Made by a program: the position numbers and the translations under genes. From assembly GCA_021272165.1 (NCBI GenBank), contig JAJSLK010000014.1, forward strand, positions 62,001-126,000: DNA of 64,000 nucleotides. Direction: 5' to 3'. Origin of the DNA: Methylacidiphilales bacterium. Lineage in GTDB: Bacteria; Verrucomicrobiota; Verrucomicrobiia; Methylacidiphilales; UBA1321. The notes under the pieces are model-generated. The model had not been told where the DNA came from. It was given only the letters and a program-made list of their open reading frames with translations, and ran no database searches. Shown here one piece after another: positions 55,789 to 64,000 of the stretch (the stretch's first letter is position 1; each line of letters begins with the position of its first letter).

Positions 55789-56363
55789 GGCTTTTCCTTC
55801 ATTAGCAAAAGATAGCGCCGACGCAATTGGGCCCTTGCGCGGTAGGCGCGGACCTTGATCATCGTCCGGCTCCATCCGGTCATACTCGAAATCTCTTCGA
55901 TGGTATTGCCCTCCAGATAAAGCAGCTTCATCAGAATCCGATCCGCGGGACGCAGGCCGTCGAGCAGCTTCGCCACCAGTTCCGCCGCCCCCACCTGGTC
56001 TGCCGAGTCGAGTTCATTTGCCGTTGTGGCCAAATGTTCAACCACCATCACCTCATCCTCGCTCAGGTCGGCCAGACGCAATTCGGGCCGGCGCTTCTCA
56101 TGGCGAATCTGGTTCAGGCACGTATTGACCGCAATCCGAGACACCCAGTGCAGGAACGGCACCTTGCCGGAAAACTGGTGAAGGTTGGCCATCACCTTCA
56201 TGCAAACCTGCTGCACCAGGTCCTCCGCGCTTTCCCGCGCGGGAAGATTGGCGTGCACCAGACGGGTCACATGCGGATACATATAATGAAAGATATCAAG
56301 GATCGCCTTCTCGTCCCCTGCGCGCCCGCGTACCAGGCAGGCTGTCACCTCCGCGTCGGTCAT
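55785..56363 (-). CDS. ECF-type RNA polymerase sigma factor
   Basis: The 192-residue protein has sigma region 2 (DIFHYMYPHVTRLVHANLPARESAEDLVQQVCMKVMANL; GKVPFLHWVSRIAVNTCLNQIRHE) and region 4 (LRPADRILMKLLYLEGNTIEEISSMTGWSRTMIKVRAYRAR). I chose ATG 56363, with GAAGGG about 6 bases upstream, over ATG 56393. First gene of a three-gene ECF module with an anti-sigma candidate and a periplasmic sensor. Confidence 0.92.
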   Translation of the reverse strand: MTDAEVTACLVRGRAGDEKAILDIFHYMYPHVTRLVHANLPARESAEDLVQQVCMKVMANLHQFSGKVPFLHWVSRIAVNTCLNQIRHEKRRPELRLADLSEDEVMVVEHLATTANELDSADQVGAAELVAKLLDGLRPADRILMKLLYLEGNTIEEISSMTGWSRTMIKVRAYRARAQLRRRYLLLMKEKP

Positions 56364-56418
56364 GGCGAGCCCTTCATCTGAAATTGACCCCACATCGTTT
56401 CAATTGGTTACAAGGTAA

Positions 56419-56452
56419 TTAACCGCAAAACAACGCAAAGGGCGCAAGAAAT
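56419..56452 (+). repeat. CGCAAAG-type dispersed repeat
   Basis: TTAACCGCAAAACAACGCAA followed by AGGGCGCAAGAAAT is a solo copy of the repeat that flanks the GxxExxY gene at 7886-7920 and 8343-8378. It lies in the 307-base gap between the sigma factor and dusB, which holds no gene. Confidence 0.6.
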
Positions 56453-56465
56453 CGCCCGGCCTGCT

Positions 56466-56578
56466 GTCATCCGAGCAAAGTCGAGGGATCTCTCAATATT
56501 TTTCCCGTACACGTCTCTTGCCAAATAGTTAGAGATCCCTCGACGGCGCCGGGACAAGCCCGGCTTGCTCAGCATGAC
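56466..56578. repeat. REP/MITE-like element with terminal inverted repeats
   Basis: The ends are GTCATCCGAGCAAAGTCGAG plus GGATCTCT on the left and the inverse of that sequence on the right (AGAGATCCCTCGAC ... ATGAC). The right arm carries an extra GCCGGG/CCCGGC mini-hairpin of about 19 bases. The 33-base centre is AT-rich. The GTCAT..GAG..GAGGGATCTCT family is, from memory, a common intergenic palindrome in several environmental phyla. Confidence 0.65.
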
Positions 56579-56670
56579 TTTTATTGCAAATGGAGACACT
56601 ACCGTCTCCTTCCTTGCATTGTCCCTCCTCCGTTAATTTGGTAAATTTGGCAATTCCGTCAAAATTCATC

Positions 56671-57810
56671 ATGAAACCCGCCCCTCTTTCCTTCGGCCCC
56701 CTGAAGCTGGCCACGCCCCTGCTCCTTTCGCCGCTGGCGGGTTATACCAACCTGCCCTTCCGGCTCGTCATCCGCGAGCTCGGCAGCGTCGGGCTCTGCA
56801 CCACCGATCTCGTCAACGCCCGGTCGCTCCTCGAAAAAAACCGGAAGGCCCTCAAGCTCATCGAAAGCGCCGCCGTCGACACCCCCCTCGCCGTCCAGCT
56901 CTTCGGCGCTGTTCCACATGAAATGGCCGAGGCCGCGCGCTATCTCGAATCGGTCGGCGTCGCCTCCGTCGATATCAACATGGGCTGCCCCGTCCGCAAG
57001 GTCTGCCAGGTTGGCGGCGGCTCGGCGATGATGACCGAGCTCGACCGCACCGCCGCCCTCGTCCGCGGCATGGTCGAGGCCGTGCGCATTCCCGTCACCT
57101 GCAAGATGCGCCTCGGCTGGGACGACGAAAACCTCACCGCGCCCGAACTCGCCCGCGCCCTGGAGGAAGCCGGTGCGGCGGCAATCATGGTCCACGGCCG
57201 CACCCGCCAGCAGGGCTTCGACGGCTCCGTCAATCTTGCCGGCATCCGCCGCGTCGTCGAAGCGGTCCGCACCATCCCCGTCATCGGCAACGGCGACATC
57301 ACCAGCCCTGAAGCCGCACGGATCATGCTCGAATCAACCGGCTGCGCGGGTGTCAGCATCGGCCGAGGCGCTTTTTACAACCCATGGATTTTCGCCCACA
57401 CCCAACATTATCTCGAAACCGGCGAGCTTCTGCCCGAACCCGAATTCGCCGAGCGCATCCGCGTCATGACCCGCCACTTCAATCTCATGCTCGAGGTCTT
57501 TGGTGAAAATCTCGGCTGCACCATGTTCCGCAAGGTCGGCCCCTGGTACGCCAAGCGGTTTGGCCCCGCCTCCTTCTTCAACAAAGGCATCGTCCGCGTC
57601 TCGACCCACGCCGAGCTCTTCGCCCTGCTGGAACAATACGTCAAATGGCGCCACCAATTCCTCGGCGAAGACGGCCTCCTTCTCCCCCGCTATGCCTCCG
57701 CGCCGGTATCGCTCAATTTTCGCGACGAAGATACAGCGGAAGCTTCCGTTCCCGCCGCTGCCCGCAGAAAATCGATCCCAGTTCCCGCCGGACCTAATGA
57801 GCTCTGGTAA
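56671..57810 (+). CDS. dusB: tRNA-dihydrouridine synthase
   Basis: The 379-residue FMN TIM-barrel enzyme reduces uridines in the tRNA D-loop. Motifs: LLLSPLAGYTNLPFRLVIRELG, VDINMGCPVRKVCQVGGGSAMM (catalytic Cys in GCP), VTCKMRLGW, IMVHGRTRQQG, VIGNGDITSPEAA and GVSIGRGAFYNPWIF. The C-terminal tRNA-binding helical domain continues to ~340, then a short Ala/Pro tail. ATG 56671 gives the family start. Upstream of the ATP synthase genes. Confidence 0.95.
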   Translation: MKPAPLSFGPLKLATPLLLSPLAGYTNLPFRLVIRELGSVGLCTTDLVNARSLLEKNRKALKLIESAAVDTPLAVQLFGAVPHEMAEAARYLESVGVASVDINMGCPVRKVCQVGGGSAMMTELDRTAALVRGMVEAVRIPVTCKMRLGWDDENLTAPELARALEEAGAAAIMVHGRTRQQGFDGSVNLAGIRRVVEAVRTIPVIGNGDITSPEAARIMLESTGCAGVSIGRGAFYNPWIFAHTQHYLETGELLPEPEFAERIRVMTRHFNLMLEVFGENLGCTMFRKVGPWYAKRFGPASFFNKGIVRVSTHAELFALLEQYVKWRHQFLGEDGLLLPRYASAPVSLNFRDEDTAEASVPAAARRKSIPVPAGPNELW

Positions 57811-58001
57811 AGCTCCGGATTTTTTGCTCCGGCCTCTCAATCCGCCCTCGACAGAACAGGATCGCTTGCTTTAATCATCTTTCACCAATTTCGACTATTA
57901 GGTAGCCTTAAGTCCTTCCACAAAAACTAAAGAATCTTGTACTTGCCTAATTCGACTTTCTCGCAATGATGTCCCCTCCTCAATTCTTTTGACGTAGAAA
58001 A
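57811..58001 (+). promoter_or_regulatory. Leader region of the ATP synthase operon
   Basis: This 191-base gap between dusB and atpB is AT-richer than its surroundings and should hold the operon promoter. TTGTAC near 57935 and TTGACG near 57990 are -35-like, but no convincing partner could be fixed by eye. CTCCGG occurs twice directly after the dusB stop. No gene is seen. Confidence 0.35.
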
Positions 58002-58853
58002 ATGACCCTCTTTCCGCCTCTCTTTGCTGACGAAGCCACTGGCATGTCACCCAAGCCGGTTGACCTCTTTTCCATCGGTGGTTTTCCGGTTAATAACTCG
58101 ATGATCGCCGAGACCATCGCTTGCATCGCCGTCATTGTCGTCATCCAGATCGCCATGCGCAAACCTCAGTTGGTTCCCAGCGGCATGCAGAACTTCATCG
58201 AATGGCTCGTCGAGCTCCTGAGCAACTTCATCGAAAGCCTCGCCGGCCGCAAAACCATGGAACGCGGCTTCTGGTACTTCGGCAGCCTCTTCGTCTTCAT
58301 CCTCGCTGAAAACCTCCTCGCCCTCTTCCCCGGCACCGGCACGGTCGGCTACGGTCACGGCACCAACATCTGGAATTTCGAGGTCACCCATCCCTTCCTC
58401 CGCGGCGCCAACGCCAACGTCAATGCCACCGCCGCCTACACCGCCATCTTCTTTTTCATGTATTTCTACTGGTGCTGGAGGGAAGCCGGCATCCGCGGAT
58501 CGCTCTTCCACGTCTTCGGCTCCAAGGCCAAATTCGCCAACAAGGCCGTCGACATCCTCTTTATCATCATCTTCTTCGTCGTCGGCTGGATTGAGGTCTT
58601 CTCCATCCTCATCATCCGTCCCATCGCCTTCACCTTCCGTCTCTTCGGCAACATCTATGGCGGTGAATACCTGCTCGACTCCATGTACAAGCTCGCACCC
58701 AATTTCGCCTTCATCATCCTCGTTCCCTTTTACTTCTACGAGCTCCTGGTCGCCTTTGTGCAGACCTTCGTCATCTTCGCTTTGACCGCGGCCTTCACCG
58801 GAATCATCACCAACGCGGGGGATCACGCCTCTGAGGAAAGCGGCGCCCATTAG
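58002..58853 (+). CDS. atpB: F1Fo ATP synthase subunit a
   Basis: The 283-residue membrane subunit provides the half-channels for ion flow past the c-ring. The essential Arg is in RPIAFTFRLFGNIYGGEYLLDSM, within five to six helices; the C-terminal helix has FYFYELLVAFVQTFVIFALTAAF. ATG 58002. It is the first gene of the atp operon; there is no atpI upstream. Confidence 0.96.
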   Translation: MTLFPPLFADEATGMSPKPVDLFSIGGFPVNNSMIAETIACIAVIVVIQIAMRKPQLVPSGMQNFIEWLVELLSNFIESLAGRKTMERGFWYFGSLFVFILAENLLALFPGTGTVGYGHGTNIWNFEVTHPFLRGANANVNATAAYTAIFFFMYFYWCWREAGIRGSLFHVFGSKAKFANKAVDILFIIIFFVVGWIEVFSILIIRPIAFTFRLFGNIYGGEYLLDSMYKLAPNFAFIILVPFYFYELLVAFVQTFVIFALTAAFTGIITNAGDHASEESGAH

Positions 58854-58921
58854 GACTTTGGCGCCGAGCCCTGCGTAAGGCGCCGAACAACAACAGACAT
58901 CAACCACTAAACTCAAATCAT

Positions 58922-59155
58922 ATGGATATCTTGGCACAAGCAGCGACAACCCTTTCTGGATCCACCTCGGCCATCGAAGTCGGCCTTGCCGCCGGCGGCG
59001 CAGCCATCGGCATCGGCGCGGTCGGCGCGGGCGCCTCTCAGGCGGTCGGGCGCAATCCCGGCGCGATGGGCATCATCCTCGGCGCGGCGCTGATCTTTGT
59101 CGGCATCTCGGAAGGAACCTTCATTCTCGTTGCGTTCGTTTTGGCCGGCAAATAA
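58922..59155 (+). CDS. atpE: F1Fo ATP synthase subunit c
   Basis: The 77-residue two-helix proteolipid has a Gly/Ala-rich first helix (IEVGLAAGGAAIGIGAVGAGASQAV), the polar loop GRNPGA and a second helix with the ion-binding Glu in FVGISEGTFILVAFVL. The residues around this Glu lack the Gln/Ser-Thr set of sodium-type c subunits, so proton coupling is expected. Follows atpB by 68 bases. Confidence 0.96.
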   Translation: MDILAQAATTLSGSTSAIEVGLAAGGAAIGIGAVGAGASQAVGRNPGAMGIILGAALIFVGISEGTFILVAFVLAGK

Positions 59156-59200
59156 ATCCTCACCTCGTGGCCGGTGAAGTTCACCGGCGGAGTTAAAGAC

Positions 59201-59761
59201 ATGTTCCTACCTCATCTGCCTCTGGCCGACCTGAGCGACATTGAAAATAATTTTCAACAAGTCGGGCTTCAGACGGGCTTTACCCTCCAGCAATTCATCG
59301 CCCAGTGCATCGCCTTCACGGTGCTCTTCGCCGTCGCCTGGAAGTTCGGCTGGAAGCCGGTACGCACCATCCTTGAGCAGCGCCGCAACACCATCGAGGA
59401 ATCGATGGCCAACGCCGACAAGATCAAGCAGCAGCTCGCCGATGCCGAAGCCAGCCGCCTGAGCATCATCCAGAAGGCCAACGAACAGGCCAGCGCCATC
59501 ATCGCCGAAGCCGAAAAAGCGGCCGTCGTACGCGGTGAACAACGCACCCAGGAAGCCGTCCGGCAGGCCGAGGACATCATTAAGAAGGCCCGCGAGGCCG
59601 CCGTCCTCGAACGCGACCGCCTCCTGGCCGAACTCAAGCGCGAAGTCGGCGCCCTGGTCGTCCAGACTACCGAAAAGATCGCCGGACGCGTCCTCACCGC
59701 GGATGATCAGACCCGCCTCAACGACGAGGCCCAGCGTCAGCTCAGCGCCTCCAATAACTAA
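59201..59761 (+). CDS. atpF: F1Fo ATP synthase subunit b
   Basis: The 186-residue stalk subunit has one N-terminal helix (about 26-45, FIAQCIAFTVLFAVAWKFGW) and a long charged coiled coil, with QRRNTIEESMANADKIKQQLADAEASR. I prefer ATG 59201, which has GGAG about 10 bases upstream, over the GTG at 59174. Homodimer expected, since no b' gene is present. Confidence 0.93.
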   Translation: MFLPHLPLADLSDIENNFQQVGLQTGFTLQQFIAQCIAFTVLFAVAWKFGWKPVRTILEQRRNTIEESMANADKIKQQLADAEASRLSIIQKANEQASAIIAEAEKAAVVRGEQRTQEAVRQAEDIIKKAREAAVLERDRLLAELKREVGALVVQTTEKIAGRVLTADDQTRLNDEAQRQLSASNN

Positions 59762-59772
59762 CTCGCTCCGCC

Positions 59773-60168
59773 ATGAAAATCGACCGCCACGCCCGCCAGA
59801 CCGCGAAACGCTATTTTCGCGCCTGCCTGCGTCCCGATGGCTCATTCGACGAACAAGCCATCCGCGACATCGTGAACCTGGTCGTGACCGAAAGGCCGCG
59901 CAACCACCTCGGCATCCTCAACCGGCTCTTCCGCCTCGTGGAAATCGCCATCGAGGAACGGACCGTCCGCGTCGAAAGCGCCACCCCTCTGCCCGACCAG
60001 GGCGCCAGTGTCTTTCGCAGCCTTGAGCAGCGTTACGGCCCCGCGGCCCGCACTTCCTACGAACAAAATCCCGCCCTCCTCGGTGGCCTGCGCATCCGGC
60101 GCGGCAGCAACATCTGGGACGGCACCCTCAGCAAACGCCTCGAACGGCTTGAACAAGCTTTCTCCTAA
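59773..60168 (+). CDS. atpH: F1Fo ATP synthase subunit delta, short form
   Basis: The 131-residue protein connects the peripheral stalk to the top of F1. The C-terminal hallmark NPALLGGLRIRRGSNIWDGT and LSKRLERLEQAF is intact. Bacterial delta subunits are usually about 175-180 residues; this one is ~45 residues shorter, with the loss falling in the N-terminal helical domain. It follows atpF by 11 bases and precedes atpA by 21 bases, with no sign of a frameshift. Confidence 0.9.
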   Translation: MKIDRHARQTAKRYFRACLRPDGSFDEQAIRDIVNLVVTERPRNHLGILNRLFRLVEIAIEERTVRVESATPLPDQGASVFRSLEQRYGPAARTSYEQNPALLGGLRIRRGSNIWDGTLSKRLERLEQAFS

Positions 60169-60189
60169 CCCCCATAATCGATATCGACC

Positions 60190-61716
60190 ATGAGCACCCT
60201 CCTCGAAGAAATCAAAGCCCAGATCGTCTCCCTTAAAACGGACGTCGCCCAAACCAACATCGGCACCGTTCGCGAAATCTCCGACGGCGTGGCCAAAATC
60301 GAAGGCCTCTCCGGTGCCGCCCTCAACGAAATGCTTGAATTCCCCGGCGGCGTCATGGGCCTCGCCCTCAACCTTGAGGAAACCGAAGTCGGCGCCATCA
60401 TCATCGGCAATTTCGAGAAGATCAAGGAAGGCGACGAAGTCCGCACCACCGGCAAGCTCCTCCAGGTCCCCGTCGGCAAGGCCCTCCTCGGCCGCGTCGT
60501 CGACGCCCTCGGCAAGCCGCTTGACGGCAAGGGCGACATCAAGTCCGACGTCTTCTATCCGGTCGAAAAACTCGCCCCCGGCATCATCGCCCGCAAATCG
60601 GTCAACCAGCCCGTCCAGACCGGCATCACCGCCATCGACGCGATGATCCCGATCGGCCGCGGCCAGCGCGAGCTCATCATCGGCGACCGCGCCACCGGCA
60701 AGACCACCATCGCCATTGACACCATCATCAACCAGGCCCGCATCAACCGCGAAAACGAAGGCAAGCCCGGTTTCCGTCCCCTCTACAGCATCTACGTCGC
60801 CGTCGGCCAGAAGAACGCCAACGTCGCGCGCGTCGTCGAGACCCTCAACAGCACCGGCGCACTCCCTTACACCATCGTCGTCTCGGCCACCGCCTCCGAT
60901 TCCGCCACCAGCCAGTACCTTGCCCCCTTCGCCGGCACCGCCATGGGCGAATGGTTCATGGACAACGGCATGGACGCCCTCATCATCTATGATGATCTTT
61001 CCAAGCACGCCGTGGCTTACCGTCAGGTCTCGCTCATCTTGAAGCGCCCCTCCGGTCGCGAAGCCTATCCCGGCGATGTCTTCTATCTCCACTCCCGCCT
61101 CCTCGAACGCTCCGCGCGTCTCGGCGAAAAATATGGCAACGGCTCGCTCACCGCGCTGCCGATCATCGAAACCCAGGCAGGCGACGTCTCGGCCTACATC
61201 CCGACCAACGTCATCTCCATCACCGACGGCCAGATTTATCTCGAAACCGACCTCTTCTACCAGGGCATCCGCCCCGCCATCTCGGTCGGTCTCTCCGTCT
61301 CCCGCGTCGGCAGCGCCGCGCAGATCAAGGCCATGAAGCAGGTTGCCGGCAAGATCAAGGGCGACCTCGCCCAGTATCGCGAGCTCGCCGCCTTCGCCCA
61401 GTTCGGCTCCGACCTCGACGCCAAGACCCAGGCCAAGCTCGGCCGCGGCGCCCGCGTTGTTGAAGTCTTTAACCAGAAGAACTATCACCCGCTCCCGATC
61501 GAAATCCAGGCCGCCACGCTCTGGGCCGTCCAGAACAACTTCTTCGATAAGGTCCCGGTCGACAAGGTGAAGGATTTCCAGAACAAACTGGTCGACTTCC
61601 TCACCACCCGGAACGAAAAGCTTCTCACCCAGCTCCGCGAAAAAGGCGCATTCGACGACGCCCTCACCGCCGAGTTCAAGACCGTCGTCTCCCAGTTCGC
61701 CGAATCCTACACCTAA
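60190..61716 (+). CDS. atpA: F1Fo ATP synthase subunit alpha
   Basis: The 508-residue non-catalytic nucleotide-binding subunit of F1. Walker A is [15 protein letters not shown] (about residues 169-183); the alpha-type signature [17 protein letters not shown] is near 360. Length is canonical. ATG 60190 in the atp operon. Confidence 0.98.
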   Translation: MSTLLEEIKAQIVSLKTDVAQTNIGTVREISDGVAKIEGLSGAALNEMLEFPGGVMGLALNLEETEVGAIIIGNFEKIKEGDEVRTTGKLLQVPVGKALLGRVVDALGKPLDGKGDIKSDVFYPVEKLAPGIIARKSVNQPVQTGITAIDAMIPIGRGQRELIIGDRATGKTTIAIDTIINQARINRENEGKPGFRPLYSIYVAVGQKNANVARVVETLNSTGALPYTIVVSATASDSATSQYLAPFAGTAMGEWFMDNGMDALIIYDDLSKHAVAYRQVSLILKRPSGREAYPGDVFYLHSRLLERSARLGEKYGNGSLTALPIIETQAGDVSAYIPTNVISITDGQIYLETDLFYQGIRPAISVGLSVSRVGSAAQIKAMKQVAGKIKGDLAQYRELAAFAQFGSDLDAKTQAKLGRGARVVEVFNQKNYHPLPIEIQAATLWAVQNNFFDKVPVDKVKDFQNKLVDFLTTRNEKLLTQLREKGAFDDALTAEFKTVVSQFAESYT

Positions 61717-61724
61717 GCCCTCCC

Positions 61725-62639
61725 ATGGCTAACCTCCGCGACATCCGCCGGCGCATCAAGTCGGTCAAGAACACGTCCCAGATCACCAAGGCGATGCAGA
61801 TGGTGGCTGCGACCAAGATGCGCCGCGCCCAGCAGTCCGCCATCGCCCTGCGCCCCTATGCCGGCCGGCTCGATGACATGGCCGCGCACATCTACGCGCA
61901 TGTCGGCAAGGATGAGGTCACCCACCCCCTTCTCCAGAAGCGCGATGTCAGCGGCAAGACCGCGGTCGTCGTCCTCACCTCCGAGAAGGGTCTTTGCGGC
62001 CCGCTCAATACCAACCTCATGCGCGACGTGCTCAAGAACGACGACCCCAGCAGGGTCTACGTCACCGTCGGACGCAAAGGCCGCCAGGTCTTGATCCGCC
62101 TGAAGAAAAACGTCATCGCCGATTTCGAGCTCAACGCCAGCCCCACCTTCACCGACAGCAAGGCCATCAGCCGATTCCTCCTCGAACGCTTCGAGAAGAA
62201 GGAATTCGACGCGGTCGAAATCTACTACAACCGCTTCATTAACACCCTCTCGCAGGTGCCAAGCCGCCATCCCCTCGTACCTATCGGCGCAGAAACACTT
62301 CAGGTCGCCAAGGCGCTCGGTGCCGCCGAGCATGCCAGCAACGTCGCCCCGAAGTCCGAAGATCGCGCCAAGTCCGACGGCCCTTACAATTTCGAACCCG
62401 ACACGCTCGAACTTCTCTCCAAACTCCTTCCCTACTACGTCCACTTGGAGCTCTACTCAAAAATTCTCGAATCCCGTGCTTCGGAACACAGCGCGCGCAT
62501 GGTCGCGATGAAGAGCGCGACCGACAATGCCAAGCAGCTCGTTAAGGATTTAACCCTTGAATACAACAAGGCTCGTCAGGCCAGCATCACGAACGAAATC
62601 CTCGAGATTTCGACGGCGGCCATGATGATGGACCAGTAA
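61725..62639 (+). CDS. atpG: F1Fo ATP synthase subunit gamma
   Basis: The 304-residue central-shaft subunit has N- and C-terminal coiled-coil helices: RDIRRRIKSVKNTSQITKAM at the start and ARMVAMKSATDNAKQLVKDLTLEYNKARQASITNEILEI at the end, the two most conserved segments. Follows atpA by 8 bases. Unusually, atpD is not next; a secreted protein gene intervenes. Confidence 0.97.
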   Translation: MANLRDIRRRIKSVKNTSQITKAMQMVAATKMRRAQQSAIALRPYAGRLDDMAAHIYAHVGKDEVTHPLLQKRDVSGKTAVVVLTSEKGLCGPLNTNLMRDVLKNDDPSRVYVTVGRKGRQVLIRLKKNVIADFELNASPTFTDSKAISRFLLERFEKKEFDAVEIYYNRFINTLSQVPSRHPLVPIGAETLQVAKALGAAEHASNVAPKSEDRAKSDGPYNFEPDTLELLSKLLPYYVHLELYSKILESRASEHSARMVAMKSATDNAKQLVKDLTLEYNKARQASITNEILEISTAAMMMDQ

Positions 62640-62651
62640 AAAGTGAAACTC

Positions 62652-62670
62652 AGGCGCTATTTTAGCGTCT
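62652..62670 (+). promoter_or_regulatory. Hairpin after atpG
   Basis: AGGCGCTA and TAGCGTCT form an 8-base-pair stem (one G-U pair) around a TTT loop, 12 bases after the atpG stop and 8 bases before the next ATG. The following AAAGG may be the ribosome binding site. It may slow transcription or mark an RNA-processing site inside the atp operon. Confidence 0.45.
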
Positions 62671-62678
62671 AAAGGTTT

Positions 62679-63272
62679 ATGAAGCCGACCTTTGTCCTTC
62701 TTTTTGCCGGGGCTCTCCTTGCCCTTCCCATCGCCGCCTGGGCCGATACCTATCCCGATTTTGACGACGACGCCAAGCCGATCCTCCGGATGCAACCGGG
62801 CCTCCTTCACTACGTTGAATCACACTTCGACGTCAAGGACACCGGTCGCGCCAAATATCCGGGCGACGATGACCGTTCTCCCGTGCCCCCCTTCATCTTT
62901 GAAGCCCGGCCCTCCGGTTCATCCGGCCCCTACAATCTGCGCCTGCTCATCCAGCCCGGCCCGGTCAATCACATCCTCAACATCGTCGACATTAATCGTG
63001 TTCGTTTCAACGGCCAGGCTCCTCAACCGGCTCCGGCTCCCGCTCCCGCCGCTCCCCCGCCTCAGCAGGCAGTGGTCAATCATCTTGCCCCGCAGAACCC
63101 GGCTCCTGCTATCTCCTCTGTCGGCAACTCTTCAGCTTCCACCGAACCAACCGCCGACACCCCTTCCGGCCCCATCCTGGGTGATGGCGGCAAGGCCGCT
63201 CCGCTGCCTCCGCCACCTTCCTCCACTCCCAGCCTCCAGCCACCCCCCGATCCCGCGCCAAATTCGCAATAA
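62679..63272 (+). CDS. Secreted protein of unknown function within the atp operon
   Basis: The 197-residue protein has a clear signal peptide (LFAGALLALPIAAWA, cleavage near residue 22), a ~90-residue mature domain (ILRMQPGLLHYVESHFDVKD ... YNLRLLIQPGPVNHILNIVD) and a Pro/Ala/Ser-rich tail from residue ~112 to the end. I do not recognise the domain; it does not look like an ATP synthase subunit or assembly factor. It lies between atpG and atpD, where nearly all bacteria have nothing. Codon use resembles its neighbours. AAAGG 5-6 bases upstream may be the ribosome binding site. Confidence 0.8.
   Translation: MKPTFVLLFAGALLALPIAAWADTYPDFDDDAKPILRMQPGLLHYVESHFDVKDTGRAKYPGDDDRSPVPPFIFEARPSGSSGPYNLRLLIQPGPVNHILNIVDINRVRFNGQAPQPAPAPAPAAPPPQQAVVNHLAPQNPAPAISSVGNSSASTEPTADTPSGPILGDGGKAAPLPPPPSSTPSLQPPPDPAPNSQ

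Positions 63273-64000
<728 letters not shown>

Noticed and set aside
57811-57850. Intrinsic terminator after dusB from the CTCCGG copies and T-run
   Set aside because: The CTCCGG copies are direct repeats, so they do not form a stem before the T-run.
59842-61488. 548-codon open frame antisense to atpH and atpA
   Set aside because: Same shadow effect; low-complexity Gly/Asp/Val translation, while the plus strand encodes clear ATP synthase subunits.

Overview
The window is a GC-rich, gene-dense stretch of Gram-negative bacterial chromosome. I see no rRNA, tRNA, CRISPR array, transposase or integrase. The lipid A genes (lpxI, lpxB), an apolipoprotein N-acyltransferase, a fused SecDF, a zinc-free type L33, two ECF sigma modules and a very small Lys/Ala-rich protein suggest Verrucomicrobiota. 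That assignment is inference from gene content; no rRNA or marker tree was available. Ribosome binding sites are often weak, many neighbours overlap by 4 bases (ATGA or GTGA), and several solo genes have a -10-like box within 6-10 bases of the start codon, which suggests leaderless mRNAs.

Layout. 1-1.7 kb: tail of a metal-dependent hydrolase and the pyruvate dehydrogenase E2 gene. 1.7-5.5 kb (minus): a transglutaminase-fold exported protein and a DUF3352-like membrane protein. 5.6-20.7 kb (plus): a long co-directional envelope and housekeeping cluster (lnt, GT2, a GxxExxY cassette flanked by inverted repeats, lpxI, Gfo/Idh, lpxB, uppP with a Pro/Thr tail, tgt, yajC, secDF, recJ, recG, HIT). 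20.8-23.5 kb: an FHA protein divergent from a Flp-type pilin, followed by an STT3-like membrane protein. 23.5-29.5 kb (minus): an AddAB-like helicase-nuclease pair. 29.6-31.2 kb: a UbiD-family decarboxylase, a bidirectional terminator and a 21-residue basic protein. 31.4-35.2 kb (minus): ECF sigma factor, anti-sigma/DUF4349 protein and stand-alone CoaC. 35.4-38.8 kb (plus): CPXCG protein, coaX, trpA and a 13-14 repeat TPR protein.

38.8-44.2 kb (minus): metG, a CPBP protease, thiL, tsaE, tsaB and alr in one tightly packed run. 44.3-46.1 kb: a LysR regulator divergent from a YggS gene across a long palindrome. 46.2-49.7 kb (plus): a secreted unknown, a solitary nuoA, a permease/DUF1980 pair and rpmG. 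49.7-52.6 kb (minus): an M20 peptidase and a GT39-like membrane protein. 52.8-55.0 kb (plus): a LolA-fold protein and a CHASE2 protein. 55.0-56.4 kb (minus): a second ECF sigma module resembling CnrYXH or Spy systems. 56.4-56.6 kb: dispersed repeat elements. 56.7-64 kb (plus): dusB and the F1Fo ATP synthase operon (a, c, b, short delta, alpha, gamma, a secreted unknown protein, then beta running off the edge).

The best candidates for new biology are the secreted protein between atpG and atpD, the anti-sigma protein with four DUF4349-like modules, the mini basic protein with its own strong expression signals, the GxxExxY inverted-repeat cassette, and the pilin/STT3-like pair.
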